From: an uncultured Acetatifactor sp.
GTDB lineage: Bacteria; Bacillota; Clostridia; Lachnospirales; Lachnospiraceae
Direction: 5' to 3'
Length of the DNA stretch: 59,017 nt
NCBI GenBank assembly: GCA_910583845.1
Contig: CAJUAB010000003.1
Coordinates: 99,988-159,004 of the forward strand
Part shown: piece by piece, positions 1-9,031 of the stretch
Position numbering within the stretch: position 1 is the first letter of the stretch
Layout: every line of letters begins with the position of its first letter
Notes under the pieces: generated by a model
What the model was told of the DNA's origin: nothing
The model's input: only the letters and a program-made list of their open reading frames with translations
Databases searched by the model: none
Program-made: the position numbers and the translations under genes

Positions 1-280
1 CGCTCTCTTCCGGTTCGCTCTCCTCCGGCTCCGTGGACTCCTCTGACTCACTCTCTTCCGGTTCGCTCTCCTCTGGCTCGCTTTCTTCCGGCTCCGTGGA
101 CTCCTCCGATTCACTCTCCTCAGACTCTATACTCTCCGTCGCATCCGGATCTGCCGACCCGACTTCCTCATAACCGCTCCGCCCCGCGTCAACTGGCCCA
201 AATCCCTCCATCGCATAAGCCGGAGTTACCTGCATTCCAAACAGTGTGAGCGCCAATGCAACTAACGCCGCCCTCTTCAT
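1..280 (-). CDS. Secreted Glu/Ser-rich low-complexity protein (C-terminus beyond window)
   Basis: The reading frame runs from an ATG at 280 and is still open at base 1, so only about 93 N-terminal residues are visible. Residues 1-23 look like a signal peptide: a basic MKRAA start, a hydrophobic core and an AYA cleavage site. After about 25 unremarkable residues the protein becomes an almost pure Glu/Ser/Pro/Thr repeat with units such as ESEEST and EPEESEPEES, encoded by imperfect tandem DNA repeats at 1-125. Such acidic linkers often join a signal peptide to an extracellular domain, but no domain is visible here. A strong AGGGGGAG ribosome binding site lies just upstream of the ATG. The gene follows telA on the same strand. 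Function is unknown. Confidence 0.75.
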   Translation of the reverse strand, partial: MKRAALVALALTLFGMQVTPAYAMEGFGPVDAGRSGYEEVGSADPDATESIESEESESEESTEPEESEPEESEPEESESEESTEPEESEPEES

Positions 281-350
281 CTCTTCTCCCCCTTGTATAT
301 TATCGCTTATCGGAAGTATGCTTTTCACTTCCTGTACTATAGAAAGCCTC

Positions 351-1520
351 TTACGCTCCGGCCTGATCCTGTCGGCTCATCTCCAATAGCTTGCTGCGCA
401 TCTCATTTTCAATCCGCTGCAATTCAATCTCCGCGCTCTGACGCTTCTGGCGTCCCTCATCCTGGATCTTTCTCACCTCATCCAGTGTGCTGATCAGGGT
501 CTGGTTGGTGGCCGTCAGGGTCTCGATATCCACAATGCCCCGTTCCGCCTCCCTGGCCGTCTCCACAGTGGCGATCTTCAAGGCCTCCGCGTTCTTTCTG
601 AGCAGCTCGTTGGTTACATTGCTGACCTCTCTCTGGGCCTTGGCGGCATCCGCAGAATGATCCAGACCGATAGCTATCACCATCTGGCTCTTCCACAGCG
701 GAATGGTGTTCACCAGAGTGGACTGAATCTTCTCCGACATGACAGTGTCATTGCTTTGGATCAGGCGGATCTGGGGAGCCATCTGTAATGAGATGGTCCT
801 GGTCAGCTCCAGATCATAGAGCTTCTTCTCAAAACGCTCGCACATGCTGGAGAAATCCTTTGCCCTCTGAGCATCCTCCGGCAGACCGCTCTGCTCCGCT
901 CTGGCCACCAGTTCCTTGAGCTCCACATTGCGGGCCTGTTCCAGCTTTTTCTTTCCGGCCAGTATGTACATGGACAATTCCTTAAAATAGTTCAGATTCA
1001 GCTCATACATCTTGTCCAGCATGGCCACATCCTTAAGCAGGGTTCTCTGATGCTCCTCCATAACCTTGCAGACCTTGTTGATATTGACCTCCGCTTTGTC
1101 ATACTTTACTTTCATATTGGCCAGCTTGTTGCTGCTCTTTCTAAAGATTCCCAGAAAGCCCTTTTCTCCCTCCTCTTCCTCAAACGCCCGCAGTTCGCCT
1201 ACCACATCCGTCAGCAGCTGACCGATCTCGCCCAGGTCCTTGGTGCGCACACTGCCCAGGGCAGTCTCGGAAAAATCCGCGATCTTTTTCTGGCTTCCCG
1301 CGCCGTACTGCAAGATCACATTGGTGTTGTGCAGATCAATCTGTTCCGCAAAGTCATCCACCATCTTCTGCTCTTCCGGCGTAAGCTCCACATTCATCTG
1401 CGCCTTGGCGGCCTCCGCCACCTGTGTGTCGCTCATGGGAGCCGCCTCCTGTTTCGGAGTCCCAAAAGGCTCCAGCGTCAAAGTAGGCGCCTGTTTTAAC
1501 ATCGCATCCAAATCACTCAT
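351..1520 (-). CDS. telA: TelA/YaaN family protein (toxic anion resistance family)
   Basis: A soluble, largely helical protein of about 389 residues matching the TelA family (PF05816), historically linked to tellurite resistance and seen in Bacillus next to xpaC. Recognisable stretches include VNINKVCKVMEEHQ, the IRLIQSNDTVMSEKIQSTL region and the NVTNELLRKNAEALK segment near the C-terminus. The long helices suggest a coiled-coil or scaffolding role; the biochemical activity of the family is not settled. The start at 1520 (MSDLDAMLK) is preferred over upstream in-frame codons because a GAGAGG site lies directly before it and the extra N-terminus looks non-coding. It lies 265 bases downstream of xpaC on the same strand, and the two genes are commonly paired. 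Confidence 0.9.
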   Translation of the reverse strand: MSDLDAMLKQAPTLTLEPFGTPKQEAAPMSDTQVAEAAKAQMNVELTPEEQKMVDDFAEQIDLHNTNVILQYGAGSQKKIADFSETALGSVRTKDLGEIGQLLTDVVGELRAFEEEEGEKGFLGIFRKSSNKLANMKVKYDKAEVNINKVCKVMEEHQRTLLKDVAMLDKMYELNLNYFKELSMYILAGKKKLEQARNVELKELVARAEQSGLPEDAQRAKDFSSMCERFEKKLYDLELTRTISLQMAPQIRLIQSNDTVMSEKIQSTLVNTIPLWKSQMVIAIGLDHSADAAKAQREVSNVTNELLRKNAEALKIATVETAREAERGIVDIETLTATNQTLISTLDEVRKIQDEGRQKRQSAEIELQRIENEMRSKLLEMSRQDQAGA

Positions 1521-1732
1521 TTTCTGCCTCTCATTCTGCCGCCCCGGCGGCTCTCTCATTATATATGTCAAAATCCGTGTTCCACACGGATTCTCACGCT
1601 TTCCGGCTGACAATTCCAGCCCTCTCATTGCCCGCCTCTGTGTCAGTCAGGCTTATTCCCCTACCCTCCGAAGCCCCTCACTGCCCCGGCTTCTTCCACC
1701 GTTTCTCCTATCACTCTTCCAGCTTGGCAGGC

Positions 1733-1767
1733 AATTGCAAAACCCGCTTTCTGGAAACAGAGGATGG
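1733..1767. repeat. Dispersed 35-bp repeat, copy 1
   Basis: A 35-base stretch beginning AATTGCAAAACCCGCTTT between xpaC and telA recurs at 20774-20808 with three mismatches. It contains the palindromic core TTTCTGGAAA (TTTCCGGAAA in the other copy). Both copies lie in intergenic sequence. The rest of the 1521-1785 gap holds no gene that I can support. Confidence 0.6.
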
Positions 1768-1785
1768 GCAAGGTTGCACAACCGC

Positions 1786-3204
1786 CTATTCCAGCTTGGG
1801 CTTGGCATATTCCAGCTCCTTGCTGATACTCTCTCTGGTCAGTCCCTCCTGGGCCAGCATGGTCTCCAGTACCTGGGCGTCCGTTGTCACATCATACACC
1901 CGGTTCCGGAAGAGATTGTTGAGCAGTTCCGTAAACGCCGCGTTGATGGTATCCAGGGTCTTCTCGATCTGCGCCTTCGCGGAAATAATATCCTCTCCGG
2001 GCACACTGACCCCGTCAAACTCCCTGTAGGCTTCCACCAGCTTTAATGTGGTGGGAAGATAGTAATCCATCAGCTTGTGCATCTGAGACATCTGATCCGG
2101 ATATTCTCTCACCTTGTCAAAAATTTCTTTCAGCAGATTCTCCAGCCGGTACAGCTTGGCCGAGATCACTTCCCCCTCAATGGCGTCATTCATATCCCGC
2201 AGCTTGCGGATACATTCCATGCCCTCCGCCACCATCTGATTGAGCTCCTGCACACGGGCCTGCTGCTCCTTCTCGACCATCTCCCCCGGAGTCAGCGGAC
2301 GTTCCTCCGGTGCCGGCAGCGCCTCCCGCTCCCTGGACCGGCGCGCTCCTTCCACATCCTGATACTGCTTGTATATTACATCATTGAGCATAAAGGTAGT
2401 GCCCTGATCGTCCAGATGTCCCTGGGGAAAAATCCCCAGACGAAGCATCCGTCTGATATCGCGTAGCACAAATCCCCTGCTGGTGGCAGTGGCCGCCGCC
2501 AGCTGGGCAATCTCGGCATACATTTTGCTGCCGCAGATCTGGATATAGCGGTCCGCCCGCTTCAGGCGATGATGTTTGGAGATTCCCAGCTGGATCATGC
2601 CGAAGAAAAACAGCGTGATAACCGCTGCGGGCACCATTGCCGGAACCACCCCGCCAAGCAGCGCCGCCAACAGGAACAGACTGCCAAAGCCCAGGCCTAT
2701 GCCGCCGAAAACCTTGTATAAAACACCGGCCACATTGCCTACCCGCCTGGTTTTGACCAGCGGTCCCGGGCGTCTTGCAGGCACGGGGGCCTGCATGGGC
2801 CTGCCATAGGGCATATTGCCGACCGGCCCTCCCTGCCCCCCGAAAAAGCCCCTTCCCGGTTGACCGTTCTGAACACCCTGCGGCGGCCTCTGTCCCGGCT
2901 GACCGCCCGCGCCCTGCGGCGGCCCCGCCGGCCCTCTGGTGTTCCAGCTGGCGCTGAAATGCTCATGCTGCCGCTTCCAGTTCTCCCAGTTCCGTTTCAA
3001 CTGTTCCTTCTGGTTTTGCGCCCGCTCCGTGCCCTCGGGACTGCCCCCCAGGAAAGTATAGTTTGCCTCCCGGATCGCGTTGTTCACCGTCTGCCCTACC
3101 AGTTCATTCAAATTTCTGAAATCGCCGCTGTTTAACCCCTCCGTCAAAGCCTCCCGGAATTGCTCTCCCAGCGCGTTATTACCCTTATTCTCACCCATTG
3201 ACAT
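1786..3204 (-). CDS. xpaC: XpaC family protein (5-bromo-4-chloroindolyl phosphate hydrolysis family)
   Basis: A protein of about 472 residues. The first ~120 residues are Gly/Pro/Gln-rich and probably disordered. Two adjacent hydrophobic segments follow (GVLYKVFGGIGLGFGSLFLL and a VVPAMVPAAVITLFFFGMI stretch), predicting a membrane hairpin. The C-terminal half is the helical XpaC domain (PF10112), ending in LEYAKPKLE. XpaC was named for a plate phenotype in Bacillus; its real role is not established. It pairs with TelA downstream, which suggests a membrane-associated complex. Two ATGs, at 3204 and 3198, share one GAGG site; either could be used, and the longer upstream frame lacks a better site. 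Confidence 0.85.
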   Translation of the reverse strand: MSMGENKGNNALGEQFREALTEGLNSGDFRNLNELVGQTVNNAIREANYTFLGGSPEGTERAQNQKEQLKRNWENWKRQHEHFSASWNTRGPAGPPQGAGGQPGQRPPQGVQNGQPGRGFFGGQGGPVGNMPYGRPMQAPVPARRPGPLVKTRRVGNVAGVLYKVFGGIGLGFGSLFLLAALLGGVVPAMVPAAVITLFFFGMIQLGISKHHRLKRADRYIQICGSKMYAEIAQLAAATATSRGFVLRDIRRMLRLGIFPQGHLDDQGTTFMLNDVIYKQYQDVEGARRSREREALPAPEERPLTPGEMVEKEQQARVQELNQMVAEGMECIRKLRDMNDAIEGEVISAKLYRLENLLKEIFDKVREYPDQMSQMHKLMDYYLPTTLKLVEAYREFDGVSVPGEDIISAKAQIEKTLDTINAAFTELLNNLFRNRVYDVTTDAQVLETMLAQEGLTRESISKELEYAKPKLE

Positions 3205-3307
3205 CAAACCTCGTCCATACCAGCTGCTTTTCATCAAGAACCTTTACGCCCATTATCACACAGAATACGTCTGTCCGCAATATCTTTATAAATTTTTAAG
3301 AGCTTCC

Positions 3308-4330
3308 CTACCGGTCCATCTCCGCCACCCGGCCGGTGGACTTATGCTCCCTGATGATGCCGTCGATCTCCTTCAGATCCGTGGACAGCAGATCTCCCGG
3401 AATCGTATTTTTCAGGGCGCTGGTGGCATTGCCGTATTCCAGGGCTCTCTGGTAATCCCCCTCCTTGGACAGCAGGCCATAGAGCACCCCGGAGATATAC
3501 GCGTCCCCGCTGCCGATCCGGTCCACCACCTCGATATCCGTGTAGGGCTGCTCCTCATAGTAGGTATCCTCCCCGGCGCTGTAAATGATAGAGCCAAAAG
3601 TATGACGTTTGGGACTATGTACGATCCGCTGGGTGGAAGCTACAATGGAAACGGGATACTCCCGGGTGAAGCTCTTCATGATTTCCCTGGCGCTTCCTTC
3701 CTTTAAGAAAGTCAGCCGCGCCGTGTCCTCCGAGCAGAAAAACACATCCACATAGGGCAGAATGCTCTCGATGCATTCCTTTGCCTCCGGCCCGGTCCAC
3801 AGATTCCCCCGGAAATTCACGTCAAAGGAAATCAGCGTCCCCTGCGCCTTGAACCGCCGGATCATCTCTATGGCCGTCTCCCGCAGCTGGGGACTCAAAG
3901 CCAGCGTGATACCGCTGGTATGGAAACATCTGGCCGCCTGGTACAGACGATCATCGTAATCCTCGATGGACAGTTTGTTGACGGAAGTATTCTTCCGGTC
4001 ATAGACGATCCGGGGCTTGCGGGGATAAGCGCCGCTCTCATAGTAATATACGCCCAGGCGCGCGTCCGGGTCCTGATCGTAGACCAGGTAGTCATCGCTG
4101 ACACCGCAGAGACGGACACGGTTCTTGATATAAGTACCCAGATCGTTGGCGGGCAGCTTGGAGATAATGCCGCATCGGAGCCCCAGCATGGCCGCGCCGG
4201 TAATGGCGTTCAGCTCCGCGCCGCCCGCCTGTTTGCCCAGAGTGTCTCCCCGGGTAATCCTCTCATTGTCCGGCGGTGACAGACGCAGCATCAGCTCGCC
4301 CAGTGACAACAGATCAAAATCCTTTTTCAT
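3308..4330 (-). CDS. PfkB-family carbohydrate kinase (2-keto-3-deoxygluconate kinase-like)
   Basis: A ribokinase-fold sugar kinase of 340 residues. The N-terminal substrate motif is GKQAGGAELNAITGAAMLG, and the C-terminal anion-hole/catalytic motif is DRIGSGDAYISGVLYG, with the catalytic Asp in GSGDA. Insert and length match 2-dehydro-3-deoxygluconate kinases, which phosphorylate KDG on the way to pyruvate and glyceraldehyde 3-phosphate, but the exact sugar cannot be read from sequence. Two ATGs, at 4336 and 4330, follow an AAAGGCAGGG site; 4330 has the better spacing. No aldolase or uronate genes lie nearby, so context does not narrow the substrate. The gap to mfd (4331-4524) holds only a weak hairpin abutting the mfd stop codon. 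Confidence 0.85.
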   Translation of the reverse strand: MKKDFDLLSLGELMLRLSPPDNERITRGDTLGKQAGGAELNAITGAAMLGLRCGIISKLPANDLGTYIKNRVRLCGVSDDYLVYDQDPDARLGVYYYESGAYPRKPRIVYDRKNTSVNKLSIEDYDDRLYQAARCFHTSGITLALSPQLRETAIEMIRRFKAQGTLISFDVNFRGNLWTGPEAKECIESILPYVDVFFCSEDTARLTFLKEGSAREIMKSFTREYPVSIVASTQRIVHSPKRHTFGSIIYSAGEDTYYEEQPYTDIEVVDRIGSGDAYISGVLYGLLSKEGDYQRALEYGNATSALKNTIPGDLLSTDLKEIDGIIREHKSTGRVAEMDR

Positions 4331-4524
4331 ACGCATACCCTGCCTTTCTTGAATATATACGTTTATTGACTTTTCTTTACCGAACATCCCGAATAAGCCC
4401 TATCGCAGGAGACAAGACATCTTCCCCCAATCGGACGCTTCAATAACCGGAAGCACATATTCCTCCCATAAGCCATATTTTAACACATTTTCACTATGGG
4501 GTAAAGGCAATGGCATAAATTGCC

Positions 4525-7500
4525 CTATTTTTCACGAAGCAGTACTCCCATGGCCTCCAGCAGCCGTTCCGTGTCCGCCAGCAGATTCTGGGCGTCCTTC
4601 TCGATGACATTGCATTTCTTATACTTATAGGTAAAAAAGGGATTGCCGTAGGCCGTGAAACGCATTCTGTCCCCAAAGGGTTTCAGAAAACCGGGAATCC
4701 GCTCCGGCGCGATGGGGGCGTCGGGCCGGAAGATAAAGAGGATTCTCTCGTTTTTCCCTTTCAGCTCCGTCATATAAAGCCGATGGGCCGCCACGCGGAT
4801 CAGGGATATCCGCAGCAGATTTTCCACCGAGGCGGGAACTTCTCCGAAGCGGTCCAGCAGCTCGTCCCGCATATCATCCCGCTCCCGGATGTTCTCGATG
4901 CCCGCTATTCTCTTATAGATATCCAGCTTCTGCACTTCGTTGACAATATATTCCGGCGGGATAAAGGCATCCACATCCAGATCCACTACCGTGGCGAAGT
5001 CCGTTGCCGTTGTAATCCCCTTTCTGCGCTGCACTGCCTCATTCAGCATCTTACAGTACAGGTCATAGCCCACCGCCTCCATATGCCCGTGCTGACGCAT
5101 CCCCAGCAGATTGCCCGCACCCCGGATCTCCAGGTCCCGCATGGCGATTTTGAATCCGCTCCCCAGATCCGTAAATTCCCGGATGGCCGCCAGACGCTTT
5201 TCCGCCACTTCTTTTAACATTTTATCCCGTTTGTACATCAGGAACGCATAGGCCGTCCGGTTGGAACGTCCCACCCGCCCCCGCAGCTGGTACAGCTGGG
5301 AAAGTCCCAGATTGTCCGAGTCATGAATAATCATGGTGTTCACATTGGAGATGTCCAGCCCGGTCTCAATGATGGTGGTGGACACCAGCACGTCTATGTC
5401 CCCGGCGATGAAATCCACCATGATTTTTTCCAGCTCATGCTCCTTCATCTGCCCGTGGGCATAGGCCACCGTGGCCTCCGGCACCAGCGCCGCAACCCCC
5501 GCTGTGATATCCGCGATATTGTTTACCCTGTTATACACATAGAAAACCTGTCCTCCCCTGGCCATCTCCCGGACGATGGCCTCCCTTACCATCTCCTCGT
5601 TGTACTCACAGACAAAAGTCTGTATGGGAAGACGTTCGTCAGGCGCCTCTTCCAGTACGCTCATATCCCGGATGCCGATGAGACTCATGTGGAGTGTGCG
5701 CGGGATGGGGGTGGCCGTCAGAGTCAGCACATCCACATTCTCCTTCAGCTTCTTGATCTTCTCCTTGTGGGCCACGCCAAAACGCTGTTCCTCGTCTATA
5801 ATCAGAAGTCCCAGATCCTTGAATTTCACATCTTCCGACAGTACCCGATGGGTGCCGATGACAATGTCCACCAGACCCTTTTGCAGATCCGCGATGGACT
5901 TTCTGATCTCTCCCGGCGTCCGGAACCGGGAGAGCAGATCCACCCGCACCGGAAAGTCCTTCATCCGCTGGGTAAATGTGTTGTAATGCTGCTGGGCCAG
6001 GATCGTGGTGGGCACCAGATACACCACCTGCTTGCCCTCCTGCACCGCCTTGAAAGCCGCCCGGATGGCAATCTCTGTCTTGCCGTAACCCACATCGCCG
6101 CAGACCAGCCGGTCCATGATCCTGCCGCTCTCCATGTCCGCCTTGGTGTCCGCTATGGCGGCCAGCTGATCCTCCGTCTCCTCGAAGGGAAACATTTCCT
6201 CAAATTCCCGCTGCCATACCGTGTCCTTACCGTACTGATACCCCTGGCTCTGCTGGCGCAGGGCGTAAAGCTCCACCAGATCCCCCGCCACCTGGTCCAC
6301 TGCGGTGCGCACTTTGGCCTTGGTGCGGTCCCACTCTTTGGTACCCAGTTTGTTCAGCCTGGGTTTTCCGCCCTCCGCCGAGGCATATTTCTGGATCACA
6401 TCCAGACCGGTGGCCAGCACATACAGATTTCCCCCGTCGCGGTACTCAATCTTCATGTAGTCCTTGACCACTTTTTCCACCTCCACCTTCTCAATGCCCC
6501 GGTAGATGCCCAGCCCGTGGGTCTCGTGGACCACATAATCTCCCACCTTCAGCTCGTGGAAATCATTGATTTTCTGCCCCTGATACTGCTTCTTCTTTTT
6601 TTTCTTCTTCTCCGCGCCGAATATATCCGACTCCGCGATCACCACGAATTTGATCAGCGGATATTCAAACCCCTTGTTTACATGACCATAATAGGTCACT
6701 ACCTCTCCGGGCTGTACCTCCCGCAAAGGGTCCTCCGTGTACACGGCCGTCAGATCATACTCCCGCAGATCCTCCGCCAGGCGTTTTGCCCGGGTCCGGG
6801 AACCGGACAGAAGCAGCACCCGATATCCCTGCTTCCGGTAACGGGCCAGATCCTTGACCAGGGCTTCGAAGCTGTTATTGTAGGGGGACACATTGCGGGC
6901 GGATACCATGACCCTGGAAAGGGGCTTTAACAGGCTGTTCTTCCCGTCCATGGTGGCCATAGCCACCACGGGGGATTTGAGACACCTGGCCATGACCTGC
7001 TCTCTTCCATAGAGAATATCCATCTGTCCCGGCAGCACATAGCCCTTCTGAACCCGCTGCCCCATGCTCTCCCGAAACTCCATTTCCACCGCGTCCGCGT
7101 GCTCGGCAATTCTGGCCGGTTCATCCAAAAAGAAGATCTGATCCGGCGTTCCTCCCGTCTTCCGGGAATTTCCCATGTGCTGTAGCAGTTCCGGCAGGGT
7201 CAGGATATCCTGATAAAAATAGCGGATATAGCTTTCCAGATTGACCTTGGTCCCAAATTCCAGCAATTGCTCCTTCAGCTCCGCCATCTGGGTATGAATT
7301 CGGTGGGCCGCCTCCGTCTCAAAAGCGGCCCGCAGCTTCTTCTCCTGAGCGGCCGCCTCCTTCTCAATCCGGGCCAGCCCCGCCTCCAGGCGCTCCCTGT
7401 CCATGACAAATTCCTCCGCCGGATAGACGGTGATACTCTCCAGCTTCTCGATGGAGCGCTGGCTCAGCACATCGAAGGACCGTATGGATTCCACCTGATC

Positions 7501-8082
7501 CCCCCACAGCTCAACGCGGTAGGGATTCTCCTCCGTGAGGTCAAAAATGTCAATGATGCCGCCCCGGACGGAAAACTGTCCGCTGCTCTCCACCTGGGCC
7601 GTCCTTTCATAGCCCATATTCACCAGCCGTCTGGTGAGCGCCGCCTCGTCCAGCGTTCCGCCGTTCTCCACCTCCAGGATGTCCTCCCGGGGATTCCACA
7701 TCACCTGCGGCGTCATCAGCGCCGCAAAGGTGGTGATCAGCGTCAGGGGTTTGCCCTCCGCAATCCGCCGCAGCGCCCGCACTCTCTCCCTGGTCAGCTG
7801 ATTGCCATGAATATCCGCCTGGAAAAAGATCAGGTCCTTGGCGGGATAAAGCAGGGCATTCCTGTCATAGAACCGGTACTCCTCATACAGTTCCCGGGCC
7901 TTTAAATCACTGTAAGTCACAATGACCCTGTAGCGCAGGCCCTGGGACAGTCCATAGATCATATGCAGTTTCTGGGAATCCACACAGCCGCTCAATGCCA
8001 CCGGCGTTCTCCCCTTAAGGATATCTTCCCTGATCTGACCATATTCCGCCAGATCAGAGAGGGGTGCCAATAAAGCCTGCAT
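4525..8082 (-). CDS. mfd: Transcription-repair coupling factor
   Basis: Mfd, 1185 residues, the normal full length. It removes RNA polymerase stalled at lesions and recruits UvrA. The N-terminal UvrB-like region spans roughly residues 1-340. The RNA polymerase interaction domain follows the lysine run at about 495-502 (NDFHELKVGDYVVHETHGLG). The translocase motor carries Walker A GDVGYGKTEIAIRAAFK, the DEEQRFGV box and the TATPIPRTLHMSL motif. The second RecA-like lobe has TTIIETGLDISNVNTMII and QLYQLRGRVGRS. The start at 8082 is preceded by GGAGGTAGAAGG. It lies 62 bases downstream of pth on the same strand, a common Firmicute pairing. Confidence 0.98.
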   Translation of the reverse strand: MQALLAPLSDLAEYGQIREDILKGRTPVALSGCVDSQKLHMIYGLSQGLRYRVIVTYSDLKARELYEEYRFYDRNALLYPAKDLIFFQADIHGNQLTRERVRALRRIAEGKPLTLITTFAALMTPQVMWNPREDILEVENGGTLDEAALTRRLVNMGYERTAQVESSGQFSVRGGIIDIFDLTEENPYRVELWGDQVESIRSFDVLSQRSIEKLESITVYPAEEFVMDRERLEAGLARIEKEAAAQEKKLRAAFETEAAHRIHTQMAELKEQLLEFGTKVNLESYIRYFYQDILTLPELLQHMGNSRKTGGTPDQIFFLDEPARIAEHADAVEMEFRESMGQRVQKGYVLPGQMDILYGREQVMARCLKSPVVAMATMDGKNSLLKPLSRVMVSARNVSPYNNSFEALVKDLARYRKQGYRVLLLSGSRTRAKRLAEDLREYDLTAVYTEDPLREVQPGEVVTYYGHVNKGFEYPLIKFVVIAESDIFGAEKKKKKKKQYQGQKINDFHELKVGDYVVHETHGLGIYRGIEKVEVEKVVKDYMKIEYRDGGNLYVLATGLDVIQKYASAEGGKPRLNKLGTKEWDRTKAKVRTAVDQVAGDLVELYALRQQSQGYQYGKDTVWQREFEEMFPFEETEDQLAAIADTKADMESGRIMDRLVCGDVGYGKTEIAIRAAFKAVQEGKQVVYLVPTTILAQQHYNTFTQRMKDFPVRVDLLSRFRTPGEIRKSIADLQKGLVDIVIGTHRVLSEDVKFKDLGLLIIDEEQRFGVAHKEKIKKLKENVDVLTLTATPIPRTLHMSLIGIRDMSVLEEAPDERLPIQTFVCEYNEEMVREAIVREMARGGQVFYVYNRVNNIADITAGVAALVPEATVAYAHGQMKEHELEKIMVDFIAGDIDVLVSTTIIETGLDISNVNTMIIHDSDNLGLSQLYQLRGRVGRSNRTAYAFLMYKRDKMLKEVAEKRLAAIREFTDLGSGFKIAMRDLEIRGAGNLLGMRQHGHMEAVGYDLYCKMLNEAVQRRKGITTATDFATVVDLDVDAFIPPEYIVNEVQKLDIYKRIAGIENIRERDDMRDELLDRFGEVPASVENLLRISLIRVAAHRLYMTELKGKNERILFIFRPDAPIAPERIPGFLKPFGDRMRFTAYGNPFFTYKYKKCNVIEKDAQNLLADTERLLEAMGVLLREK

Positions 8083-8144
8083 CCTTCTACCTCCATTTCC
8101 GTTCCGCGGCTTCCCTCCCGCGCCTTTCCGGTGATCCGTCCATG

Positions 8145-8750
8145 TCAGCGCAAAACGTCACCGCTCCCGGCTTCCCCCGTTTTTTTCTTTGTGTTGTACC
8201 GGTTCATTGCAGCCTCCACATCGCCCCGAAGGATCATGCGGACAGCCTCCGCCGCCTTCTCACAGGTTTCCGCCAGCAGCTTTTTCTCCCCGTCCGTAAA
8301 ATGGCCCAGCACATAATCTTTCAGGTCGTAGCCCTGAGGCTTGTCGCTGACTCCCATCCTGATCCGGATAAAGTTTTCGCTTCCCAGATGCAGAATAATA
8401 TTTTTCAGCCCATTGTGACCGCCCGCGCTGCCTTTTTTGCGAATGCGCAGCTGTCCCACATCCAGGCTGACATCGTCGGAGATCACCACCAGTCCGGCCG
8501 TCACATCTACCTTATAATAATCTGTCACCTCACGTATGCTCTCCCCGCTCAGATTCATATAAGTAAGCGGCTTTACCAGAACCACTTTCTCCCCGTCTAT
8601 ATAGCCCTTCCCCACAATCGCCTTATGCTTTCTCTCCAGCATGGTGATCTGATATTTCTTCGCTATTTCATCTATTACATGAAAACCGATATTATGTCTG
8701 GTATTTTCATATTCCCTTCCCGGATTCCCCAGGCCCGCAATGATAAACAT
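8145..8750 (-). CDS. pth: Peptidyl-tRNA hydrolase
   Basis: Pth, 201 residues, hydrolyses peptidyl-tRNAs released prematurely from ribosomes. The N-terminus MFIIAGLGNPGREYENTRHN carries the catalytic His in the TRHNIGF motif. The conserved LVVISDDVSLDVGQLRIR segment contains the catalytic-site Asp, and KGSAGGHNGLKNI is the substrate-binding loop. The start at 8750 is chosen because GGGAGGAATACT precedes it and the family begins here; an upstream in-frame extension to 8813 is unsupported. It precedes mfd in a two-gene arrangement conserved among Firmicutes. Confidence 0.97.
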   Translation of the reverse strand: MFIIAGLGNPGREYENTRHNIGFHVIDEIAKKYQITMLERKHKAIVGKGYIDGEKVVLVKPLTYMNLSGESIREVTDYYKVDVTAGLVVISDDVSLDVGQLRIRKKGSAGGHNGLKNIILHLGSENFIRIRMGVSDKPQGYDLKDYVLGHFTDGEKKLLAETCEKAAEAVRMILRGDVEAAMNRYNTKKKTGEAGSGDVLR

Positions 8751-8945
8751 AGTATTCCTCCCGCGACAGCAAACCCATTCGCCCGCGCTCCCGCCGCCCA
8801 TATGCGCAGACATAAATATGATACTCCATAGTATACCATAAATTCAAGCAGAAGTTTTCCATGAACGCGACTTCTTTCCGCCGATTATCAGACAGGAAGA
8901 TCTGTTGTGCCGTCAGAGCGGGACCGGAGATTTCACAGACCCACA

Positions 8946-8974
8946 TTGACACCCGGAGCAGGCAATGATAAAAT
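8946..8974 (+). promoter_or_regulatory. Sigma-A-type promoter for the moxR operon
   Basis: A perfect -35 TTGACA (8946-8951), a 17-base spacer and a -10 TAAAAT (8969-8974), about 58 bases before the moxR ATG. It lies in the 281-base divergent gap between pth and moxR, where nothing else is evident. Confidence 0.7.
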
Positions 8975-9031
8975 CAGACCCATAAACAAAGGGACAGGCA
9001 GTGTACGCCGAAGTCCGAAAAAGGAGCAGAG

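Noticed and set aside
6596..6603. Eight-base A/T homopolymer in mfd (Lys run) as a phase-variation tract
   Set aside because: Lys-rich segments at this site are common in clostridial Mfd and the frame is intact; nothing indicates switching.
5323..6930. Long open frame (535 codons) on the plus strand
   Set aside because: It is antisense to mfd, has no ribosome site and no family resemblance; the length results from codon bias of the real gene.
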